From the NCBI RefSeq assembly GCF_963675165.1, contig NC_087390.1, positions 4,163,301 to 4,227,300 of the forward strand: 64,000 nt of DNA, read 5' to 3'. Both the position numbers and the translations under genes were made by a program. Numbering within the stretch: position 1 is the stretch's first letter; each line of letters starts with the position of its first letter. The stretch comes from Halichondria panicea (lineage: Eukaryota > Porifera > Demospongiae > Suberitida > Halichondriidae). The notes under the pieces are model-generated. The model did not search any database. It was not told the origin of the DNA and saw only the letters and a program-made list of their open reading frames with translations. Positions 24,458 to 33,792 of this stretch are shown piece after piece.

Positions 24458-24646
24458 TGTGATGTCTTGAACATTCATGCGACATAACTTGAATAGACTA
24501 TAATTATCAGGTGTTAATTGTAAACTGTGTCTAACGTCTGTATTCTATATTCTCTCTTCTAGAATATTCCTTGAGTTATCATTTTGTATAAATACCTGTT
24601 CAGAGTTCATTATTATTAATTATTTAAGTCCATCTACGATATTACA
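24458..24646 (+). repeat. 3' LTR (189 bp)
   Basis: It is colinear with the 5' LTR, from TGTGATGTCTTGAACATTCA to TACGATATTACA, with a TATAAATA-type box near 24,586. The GTACA target copy follows directly. Confidence 0.95.
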
Positions 24647-24661
24647 GTACAATTAAAACAG

Positions 24662-25440
24662 AGTTGGATTGAGTCCTGACTCTGCTCTCACGAGGACAGG
24701 CAATTTTAGAGCGTGTCCGCATCTTGACCTTGTGCCTCTGATGCATCTGATAGACGATCTTAATAAAGAGAAGCGACGTTTACAACGAATCCAAGCAAGT
24801 GTGGATGGTGTTATCCCATTTTGCTGCAAGGAGAGGCTAGTCTCTTATAAAAGGTTTCTGCTTCTTTGGCCATGCCACCAGTTAATTGCTGCAAGTGCGA
24901 TTGGGGTGAAGGTGGCATCTCAGATACGCTGTTCATACCCATTCTTTCGCACCCATGTTGGAAGGGGTGTGATGGTTAAACACCCTGACGTCAAAGTACG
25001 TTTTCTCGTGGCAACCTCCCCAGCACCCACTCGCAGCAATGTCCCCGTCCTGGCTGATAGAGGAGACCCCTGAGAGCAACTCTCCTGTCAGGGGTTGCAG
25101 GGGGTTCAACGTTCACATTGTGACAAACTTCAGTTAGTAGGTTAGCTGTAAGGTTTCGGATTTCGTTATGTCAGAGTATGGGGAACCCACCTTTCGGGCA
25201 TGTAAAAGCGTATTCAATAGTGTAAAATTTCCCACAGGCACAATTGGTTGGATATTCCAATCATATCTCGGTGCAACACATCAAAGATACCCTGCTCATT
25301 CTGACTGTTATTTGCAAAACGGGAGGCGTTTCACGACAGTATTCAGTGTGGCTGGGTTGATTTACCAATGGGGAAAAAAGGGGCCAAAATTGAGGTCAGT
25401 GGGTGAGAACTTGTAGCCAAATCTGCATGTGAATCGGGAA
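24662..25440 (-). pseudogene. Decayed reverse transcriptase C-terminal region, copy 2
   Basis: On the minus strand the sequence gives YPTNCACGKFYTIEYAFTCP followed by KGGFPILRHNEIRNLTANLL, then FDVRVFNHHTPSN, TGGMAKEAETFYKRLAS and RSSIRCIRGTRS. This is the C-terminal zinc-finger-like (CXC...C) and nuclease-like part of the same family as 18,930-20,316. It is broken by stops and frameshifts. The gypsy element sits between the two fragments. Confidence 0.82.
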
Positions 25441-26814
25441 AGGTAGCAGAGATTGAAATTTTAGCGAGAATCATTTGGCAGGTGATCAGTCAGATGATCA
25501 GTTAACCGGGAAGGAAATATTGTTATATATTAACGAACCGAGTGATTATCGTTTAGTTTCTGTTTGGTGTAAATAATAATAGCTTGCTTGTCTTTTGTAC
25601 CTCAGATATCACGGCTATTTTGGAATAATAATAATTATGGAGACTTAATTCTAGAAACTATAATTATAGCTAGGGTAAGTAGCTAAGGGTACTAAACTAG
25701 CATAATTTGACCCTCAGAGTCTGGTAGACCTTGGTTCTATCTTATAATGTATATCACAATAGATCTGTACTAGTTGTAAGCACTAGCCACTAGGCAAGAA
25801 GGTATGGAGGAGTATTTTCTCTTTTAAAACTCTTGGAAAACTCAGCACTAGAGGATTATTTTCATTTCTGTAATGCTACAATACAACTACAAATAAATGC
25901 AGATGAGAGTGATGTGTAATGGGTAGACGTCTACATAATAGGCAAAAAAAGCATAATTTGTCAAGGACTAATCACGGCCACCTCGCTACTCTAGCTGTAC
26001 AACGAGCAGTAGTTCTAGTGTGAAAATAGCATTCTCATTATAAATGACACAATTATTATAGAGTTGACTTGGGGAATGAAGCCATTGTTGATGTAATTAC
26101 AGTGCCAGCTCAAAAGAAGCACCAATTACTGTTGCTACAATTAAAAGGTGTGTGGTTATGATGCCAGTAGCTAGGACTCTACCTTTTGGCCTATTTTTTA
26201 TTAGCATTAGATGCATTGCTGTACTCTAGATGCAGCTGTAAAATACAGAGACCAAAAATTGCAGATTAGCTGTTGCACATAACACTCACATGACATAAGA
26301 GACACCACACGTACTTCAGGCCTCTTTGTCATATCATTTAGAGGGTCAGAGTTGTCCACGGTGATCGATATTACATTGTTAGCACCAGCTTGGGCTGAGT
26401 GCAATTTTTTGGCTTATAAAAGAGAAAGTTTTTTGGAAGCTGTATAAGTGCTAAATCAAGAAATAATATAGTGTCTGTGGATTCACAAAACAATGCTACA
26501 ATAGTTTGGAGTTTTTGGACAATAGATGCTAGAGTTTAGGACAATGGACAATAAAACTTTTTTTAACGGTAGCTCTTGATCATCTTCTGTAGTTTTGAAA
26601 AGCTGTACTTGGCCGTTTTCTTCAATCCTGTAGAGAATCCAAAAAGTGATCCAGGATATATGTTTCAATAAGAAGTAAATATGTCATTTGTAACAGTTTA
26701 TTCTTATATAAATGAGCAGAATTTGCAGATTATTAGCGTATGCGCTAATAATCGAGTTATTGAGCACGCAGTAACCATGCAGTAACCGGATGACCCTGAG
26801 ACGAGTAACCTTTT
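25441..26814. other. Intergenic, possible weak exons only
   Basis: Two minus-strand stretches look faintly exon-like: 26,567-26,633 after CTACAG| (IEENGQVQLFKTTEDDQELP) and 26,283-26,392 before GTGAGT (ISITVDNSDPLNDMTKRPEV). I could not link them to each other, to a start or to a family. The rest shows nothing recognisable. Confidence 0.3.
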
Positions 26815-27002
26815 GATAGCTAGCTGTGTTTGAAAGCAAGCGAACTAGGCAAGCAGGCAGCCCTATACATTTATAAAAATATTCTGAGAAAAAAGTGCAC
26901 AGTACGCCAATAGCTAGCTGTGTTTGAAAGCAAGCGAACTAGGCAAGCAGGCAGCCCTATACATTTATAAAAATATTCTGAGAAAAAAGTGCACAGTACC
27001 CC
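26815..27002. repeat. Perfect 94-bp tandem duplication
   Basis: The block 'atagctagctgtgtttgaaa' through 'gaaaaaagtgcacagtac' occurs twice with a period of 94 bp and practically no differences. It therefore arose recently or is kept homogeneous. Confidence 0.95.
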
Positions 27003-27250
27003 AAGCTTAGATATCATCAGATATAATTATAGTCACCGTGCACTGTACGAGCTAGCTGAATCAATTCTTATCCTCCTTTGCATGAAAAATGGTTAAAATT
27101 GCACTTAAGGTTTACAGTAGTGATTTATCATAATTATTTATTTGGCTAGCTGCAGGACGAAAAAAGTCTACTGTATATAATTACTATTACTATTGTTTTA
27201 TAATGATTATGAAGATAAATACATGAATTCTAAGAGACAAGATAAGATGA

Positions 27251-27517
27251 AAACCGCTGTATAACACGGCATTTTGTGCGAGTAATAAGTACTTGCAGCT
27301 CTCTCAAGGCAAAACAGCTGTAGGTCGGCATTTTGTGTGAGTAATAAGTACTTGCAGCTCTCTCAAAGCAAAACCGTTGTATAACGCTATTTTGGTCGGC
27401 ATTTTGTGTAAGTAATAAGTACTTGCGCTCTCTCAAGGCAAAACCGCTGTATAACACTATTTTTGTCGGCATTTTGTGCGATTAATAAGTACTTGCTGCG
27501 TTGCAGCTCTCTCAAGG
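27251..27517. repeat. Four-unit minisatellite
   Basis: Four head-to-tail units of about 60-75 bp contain 'cggcattttgtg', 'taataagtacttgc' and 'gctctctcaaggcaaaac'. The spacers ('cgctgtataacactattttt') are present or absent between units. The reading frame across it is fortuitous. Confidence 0.92.
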
Positions 27518-27852
27518 CTGGTAGATGTAAATAAATACCTTCGACACGAACAGATAATATAGCTTGTAAAACTTCATACAGAAGAGCTAAAGCGCGCTAG
27601 ACGGTAGGTACTGTACCTACAAACTCGCTCCATCTCTCTACAAATTGACGGCTGCAACTTACTTTACTGTATTCAACATTACGCTTTGTGTCGCCCTGCC
27701 CATTCATTCGTATAAATGCTTCAGTTCAATATCTCCTGGCCTATGATTATTCACCGAGCGTTTGATGCGTGGATGGAAACACTATTATAATATCGTATCA
27801 AAATACGCTTTGAGTAAGCGGCTGCGCTAATAATCTAGTTTCTACATAATAG

Positions 27853-27985
27853 TTAGACACTGTTTAGGAAGTTTCTACATGATTTAGAAGCCCAAAGGGC
27901 TGGTTGTAGTATCCCGAACGCAGTGAGGGTTCTACTAGCCCTGAGGACTTCTAAATCATGTGGAAACTTCCTAAACAGTGTCTAA
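27853..27985. mobile_element. 133-bp palindromic MITE
   Basis: TTAGACACTGTTTAGGAAGT is inverted at the far end (ACTTCC...ACAGTGTCTAA). The arms of about 40 bp also include 'catgatttagaagccc'. A diverged relative lies at 4850-5000. Confidence 0.88.
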
Positions 27986-28430
27986 GCATTTTAGATCATA
28001 GCAACCATGAGTATTTAGCCAATCAGATTTGAATGTTCTTATCTAATCTTTGCTACATGATTTTCTAAGTGAAGTACATGATTTTCTATTGAAGTACATG
28101 ATTTTCTAAATTGGATAGAACATTTCCTCTAACCAATCAGATTGCAGTATTTATGACAAACATGATCTAAGTTACAGTAACTAAAGTATGCCTGCCATTA
28201 TAGCTTACAACACATTGACATGATAGTGCTATTATTTGTATATATGCATACCATAAATGTAATAGTGTCTATGAAAATTGTCTGTAAGTAAAGTTAAAAC
28301 AGAACTGAGAGCTACGTGCATGTAATGACATAATAGTGTCTACAAAACAGTCCACTAGTATTAAGTTACAGCTAAATGTGATAGGTGCGCTTAATCAAGA
28401 CGATGCACATGATGCTTTACATACAATACT

Positions 28431-29640
28431 AGCCTCAATCCCAGGCCGCACTTCTTCTGAGAGTGGGCCTGGTAACGACTGCTTGCGCATGCGCTAATCT
28501 CACCCCGTCATCTGGGGGCTTTGAATAACAACGTATAATAATTATGCTCAGTAAAACAATGACGTCACAACAAACGAAAGTGAATTGAAGGAAGTTATAG
28601 ACTCAATCAGAAAGAAAATATAGCTGTGCTACTAACCTATAGCTGTGTCCCTAGCTATCTGGCTACAATTATAGCTTGATCAGTGTATGATAATTTTATT
28701 CTAGCTGACTGTATACCGTATAGCGGGTATATTTCGAGGGTATACATTTTTGTGGAAATGCCTTTAGAAAGGTTTTTGTGGATTTAATTTTCGTAGAATA
28801 GCAGCCTGTTTGCAGCTAGCCTCCTTCACTGGCCTCCCCTGAAGAGAAGGCCTGCTACTGACTGCTTGTGCATGCGCAACATTATTGGATATTTGTTCCC
28901 GTAAAATGTCCGATAATTACTGATTTATCACGAAAATATCCTGACAAAGTATTGAAAGTCATACACAGAGCTATTTAGCTACAGCTAGCTAGAGACAGAG
29001 CTGTAGTTTTGTTGTACAGCTATTTTCTTTCTAATAAGAGTCAGTAGCAGTAGTATAGGTAGACTTTCACCAATGTTAGTATTAGATGGGCGTGGCCTGT
29101 CCATTAGGCTATTGTCAGCTTTCACTCCGTTCAGACGATTGTCATCCACACTGTTGCAGGCTGTGGGTCTTTTGTTAGCATAGCAGGCTACGGGTAGCTA
29201 TCAGCTCTTTCTCAGATGGGCTAGAAACTTTCAATCGAACTTTCTATCTACTTCCTTCAATCCACTTCCGTTTGTTGTGACGTCGTTGTTTTACTGAGCA
29301 TACACGTTGTTATCCTGCGTTAGCCGGTATCTGGCTAATGGTTAGCGCATGCGCAAGCAGTCGATACCAGGCCCTCTCTTCAAGGAAGAGCGGCCTGGGA
29401 TCGAGGCTAGTTTGCAGCATGCATGCATGCATGCGATATTAAATGTGCGATACATACTTAAATCCGCAAAAACCACGAACATTTATACCCTCAAAATATA
29501 CCCGCTATACGGTATTATTTCTGAGAAGATTTCAGTATTAAGGGAAATTTACGGGAAAATATCCGATAGTTTTGCACATGTGCAAGCAGTCAGTAGTAGG
29601 TCTTAATTCTCTTCAATCCAATTAGGCGTGTGAAGGAGGC
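28431..29640. repeat. Two interlocked long inverted repeats
   Basis: Arm A (28,431-28,690) is inverted at about 28,975-29,412. It shares 'ggcctgg', 'gcatgcgc', 'gttttactgagcat' and 'gtgacgtc' blocks. Arm B (28,716-28,940) begins with the CCGTATAGCGGG tip and is inverted at about 29,450-29,640. The order A-B-A'-B' is interlaced rather than nested. No coding sequence was seen. Confidence 0.8.
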
Positions 29641-29674
29641 TTATACAATACATGAAGGCGTATAGTATATGCAC

Positions 29675-32600
29675 TCACTCACCTGCAGTTATTACCCCTT
29701 TACTGCTCTGCTTGATGCTGCTCGCACGAACAATAGCCTTCAGAGCTATAATGTACGTAAAAATGAAACAATAACACAACGTACCCATACCCATTCTAGC
29801 ATGATTCTCTAATCTCTTTCCGAGTGTGGAAGGTTGTTTCGAAGAGCCTAATATCAAAATTATAAGTCTTACCTTCATCTAATTTCATTCCATTTTCGAG
29901 ATGTTCTCGCACAGTAAGGGGTAATACTTGAAGTTGGCTCTTTAACACGTCTGGTCTCTAAAAAAATATACAACTTAAGAAAAATATAAGTACCATACAG
30001 TATACGTTACTAGAATGTTGTGCACGTGAAAAACTCTTGCAAGTGAGCCCAATCAGCAGAAATGTGTGCGTTCTGGCAAGGATCGTGATGTCGTACAAGT
30101 GCCGTTATAGATATATTTGATGCTTGTTCTTATAACCAATTTGGTGAGCAACTCCCATACATCTTACTCAAAACATGACAATGACGAACTAATAATGAAA
30201 GCACCGCGGGTGCTGATGCCTTGGTGGAGGTGCCAAAGCTATACACACATTATGATTAATTTTGCTGCATACAAACTCAAAGAGTGGGTAATGATTGACC
30301 ATGATTGTTGTTAAAAACGATCGATGCCAAAAGTTCAAGTGTAAACTTAATGGCTGCATCAGCAGAGCCTTGCAGCTCTCTTGAAGACTTATCGCTACCA
30401 ATAGCTAGTGTTCTAGTGCAGAGTTAACTATTAAGTAGAGTAGAAACACTCGGTGAACAAGTTTTGCTACGCACTGTTCTGAAAAGGCTGCAATGGCTAT
30501 TCCAAGTAAGCAAAACTAGGCATAACTCGAGAACGAAGCATTAACGTTTATTTTGCAAATTCATGAATTGTAATCCAAGAAAACATGACTAGTATAGCTT
30601 ATATAGAAACTCTTACTTGCACTTCATTGTGATCCTTGAGCAGCTATAGCAGTCTACACACACACGGACAGACAGACAGACACACAAATACACTACCATA
30701 TACCTCGCTTGCGCACTGAGGCATAATAATTATTGTAGACATCCATGGAACTTGTTGACCATAATTATAGGATGGTTACCAAATATAGTGTATGGACACT
30801 TTAGTACCTTTATTAATTTTCCACTAGAGTAGTCCACTAAATCATCCAAATATGGACGGTAGAGCCGGGAGAACTCAGAATGGCTTGCAGCCACGATATT
30901 GTTTATTTTGTGCCGGTCTTCTCCCACCAACTGTCGGAAGTCCCCTGAAACAATAGCAGAAGGTAATTGAGAAACATACTACTCTATGGACAGTAACGCT
31001 TTATTCTTATTATTACGGGGAGTTTTGGAATTCTAATGTAAGCCTAATACTCACTTGGCATAGGTTCCTACAAAAATCAAGAAACCTAATACCGAGGCCC
31101 AGTCGATGATTGCTCAAAATGGTACCATACTACCGATATTGGTTACTCTTTTGTGAAGCTCTGGCTCATGTCCTTTCTTACGTTGGTCAAGAAGACCTCA
31201 CATAGAAGCCAGAGCAACAGAACGCTCTTCATCCAAAAGGGGTGCTATACTCTCTGGCATCAAGACAGCTACATCTAAAACCATTGTAGAGGGGGCAAAA
31301 GCCACAGTTACAGTAGACTAACGCCACAAAAGGCATAAAAACTTATACTAAATGGAGAGTCAAGATAAGTACTAACCATTATAGGACAACTCGGTGATTT
31401 TGCTAAAAAGTTGTTCCTCTGTGAACTCTGCTCTGTCCTGTAGTAGTACGCCACAAATGGCCGCAGATCGATGGTTGTCTTTCAGAGCATTTAAAATTGG
31501 GGAATGATATTCTTTAGTAAGATAAAGCACCTACGGATTTGAATTTTGACCAAAATAATTATGGAACGTACACAATAAGAAATAGTGCAAACTTCACTTT
31601 GAGCTATAAACACCCTCTAATGTACATGTATGAACTCAGTCAATAAGCTTGATTTGTAAACACAATTAATATTACAGCCACACAGAGAGCCGGTGAACGT
31701 GTATTAGTTAATGCACAGTGTAGAGGGGTTTATGTAAACCTCTCGACCATAAGGGCCGGGCGTAGCCCGAGGGAGATGTGTGGTTTACTGTCATAAACAC
31801 CAAGGCACTCTGATATATGTCCCATCTGATTGGGCATCCAGCCTATATATAAGCTTGCATGACTAACTACCACAAGCAACACAAGACAACTAGGAAAAGA
31901 TAGCTTGTCCACCACCAGGGCTCCTGTCTACACTCAAAGCCTTGCCCAGCCTGCATGGACAGAATATGAGCAACCAGCCTCCAAGCGAACGGTACAGAAC
32001 CACTCTCCTCTCTGTTCAATTAGTCAGCCACGTACTCCCTCCCCTCTGCAGCAACCAGCCAGAAGAAAACACGGCTCTAGACCCCAGCTTTCTTCTATCC
32101 CAGGCTAGTAGGCGAGCAAAGGTAAACTCCTTATAATAGTATAATTAAACTGGTTTCTTTTCCCTTGAACAGGCCTAGTGCAGTGAGCAAGGCTCAGCCT
32201 GAGCCCTAGCCCTCTCCCAGTCAACTAAAGCAACTCCTCCTCTCCTTAAACAAGTGAAATTGCCTCATATCCTTCTGTAAGCACATGGCAGAATGTTCAA
32301 TGAACTAGTCCACTGAATACACCCAAACTCTATGTTTTCATTCATGACATTACATTACGCAAGACATTTCATTTATTTCATTCCTCTTGAAAAACAACTT
32401 GTAATTTCACCGCATAATTATGCTTGAGGTGCCAATTTATGAGCCATATTTTCCCTTGTAGCCCTGAGGTGACAATGTAGGCCACTGTTAGTTGCAAACT
32501 AGACTACATGGCAAAAGTGTAAATTATGTAACAAAAACACATTTGCGATGAAATAAATTGCTAGGATTGGTCGGGGAAAACTCCAAAAACCAGGAAACAA

Positions 32601-33686
32601 GAACGGAAGAGAGTTGTATGTCAATCTGTCACAACGTCATGAACACGCAAACCAATTCAAAAATGCATATTAATGGTTGTGAAAGTATTGTTGTTAATAA
32701 GTGTAACAACTAACTCACCGGCTTGTGTAATCTTCCACTAATATATAGCCATTTCCAATTTAGCAGATCGTTTAGTAAGTCATCAGTAGATATCACACCA
32801 TACTTCAACAGCTGTACATGACCATACACAGCATAGTGAGAAATTGCTTGGGATATACACTGTACTGTACTGTATTCGTACAAGTACATGTAGCTCTACA
32901 ACTTTAATTTGAAAGTATATAGTATAGTACTATAATGCAAGTGTTCTCATAACAGTAAATTATCGTATCAATACATGCACTGCAGAAGCAGCTATCGAGC
33001 AATACAATAAAGACAATTGATCAATAGCCATACCGCATGATTGTTAAATTTAAAAGCGCCAATAATAGTTCAATTGCCTCATTCGCCCTCACCAAATGTA
33101 CCCACTATACGGTAATTAAGGCCCGTATACCAACAAACCTGTGTATCAACTGTAACCAGTGTATTATAGTACACGCCTGCCGATAATTGCTGCAATCTCA
33201 CGACAGTGTCTAGACCAAGATGTCTCAGAAATGAGTAATGATGTCCATTCCGCTGCAGGTTGCTTTTATGCCATTCTCGTGGATCATCAACAGCAAACAC
33301 AAGATCAAGCATTTTGCCCTGAGGGGGGGTCAATTAATGGCATCATTTGGCAATCACAACTGATAATTATAGCGCGCGCGCCGACCAACAAAATTAATTT
33401 GTGATTAATATTGGGATTGTACAATGTACAGGCCTCAAATTATACAAAATATGCGACGTGATAGCCTAATATCGTTGTATTGCGCATGTACACACATAAT
33501 TTAATATCGGTAGATCGATACGAAAATCAATGTGGGAACCAGGCAGGCAGTAAGTTTACAGTGCACCTTTGGCCTTCCGTGTTGTTGAACAACTGCAGAG
33601 CCATAGGCAAATGCATACGTGATAGGAGGGAAGATGTTCTTGAGAGTAAGCTGATAGAAGGTCTTCACTGTGTTCGAGTTCATCAT
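29675..33686 (-). CDS. TAMM41: TAMM41, mitochondrial phosphatidate cytidylyltransferase (CDP-DAG synthase)
   Basis: TAMM41 makes CDP-diacylglycerol from phosphatidic acid and CTP at the inner mitochondrial membrane, the first committed step to cardiolipin. The exons are complement 33567..33686, 33139..33318, 32719..32811, 31377..31530, 30808..30944, 29873..29957 and 29683..29745, with consistent phases. Start ATG is at 33686. Family signatures in order are [10 protein letters not shown] (nucleotidyltransferase GS motif), [15 protein letters not shown] (acidic metal-binding segment), [61 protein letters not shown] and [13 protein letters not shown]. The C-terminal exon was not found. Either the frame runs through the last donor (GTGAGT) to a TGA at 29675, or the final exon lies within or beyond the repeat cluster at 28,431-29,640. 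It is divergent from GLB1. Confidence 0.93.
30193..30729 (+). repeat. Dispersed repeat family A, full copy in TAMM41 intron
   Basis: It begins 'aatgaaagcaccgcgggtgc' and passes through 'aaagagtgggtaatgattga', 'ctcgagaacgaagcatta' and a CACACA-rich tract. It ends 'cctcgcttgcgcactgaggc'. Other copies lie at 34,960-35,528 (inverted), 44,670-45,156 and 45,414-45,695, with partial ones at 11,690-11,955 and 34,200-34,420. No coding capacity. Confidence 0.85.
31700..32250 (+). other. Possible solo-LTR-like or short retroelement remnant in TAMM41 intron
   Basis: A palindromic 'agaggggtttatgtaaacct' is followed by a GC-rich tract, a TATA-like CCTATATATAAGC near 31,842-31,854, and a short Pro/Ser/Gln-rich plus-strand frame (about 31,905-32,108). 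Promoter-like sequence followed by a gag-like frame suggests an LTR or terminal-repeat miniature element. I could not find a second LTR or target duplication. Confidence 0.3.
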
Positions 33687-33792
33687 GCAGAACTAGATCT
33701 ACATAGATCTAGTCATCATCTCCTTTGGCAATGGTCGTCAAAGATATTGAAAAGGGGTGGATCTCGATTAATTATTATTAGGGAAATAAACA
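33687..33792. promoter_or_regulatory. Bidirectional promoter interval, TAMM41 / GLB1
   Basis: Only 106 bp separate the divergent start codons of TAMM41 (ATG at 33,686, minus) and GLB1 (ATG at 33,793, plus). The 5' untranslated regions must therefore be very short or overlap, and both genes probably share one promoter. An internal inverted 'agatctacatagatct' lies at 33,694-33,709. No clear TATA box was seen. Confidence 0.75.

Larger units (their letters stand above)
20785..24646 (+). mobile_element. Ty3/gypsy LTR retrotransposon, degenerate
   Basis: Two LTRs (TGTGATG...TTACA) bound the element, flanked by a perfect 5-bp target duplication GTACA (20,780-20,784 and 24,647-24,651). A primer-binding-like tract AACTGGCGACGAGG follows the 5' LTR (from 21,000). 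A purine tract AAGCGGGGAGGAA (24,445-24,457) precedes the 3' LTR. The internal order is gag with zinc knuckles, protease, reverse transcriptase, RNase H and integrase, which is the gypsy order. The length of 3.86 kb is short for the family because pol is deleted in places. It lies among fragments of an older retroelement. Confidence 0.95.

Noticed and set aside
26207..26668. Two possible minus-strand exons
   Set aside because: They have a weak donor, could not be linked in phase to a start or family, and lie in repeat-rich DNA.
27230..27472. 80-codon minus-strand frame with repeated peptide
   Set aside because: It is produced by the minisatellite; the repeat units, not selection, explain the repeated peptide.
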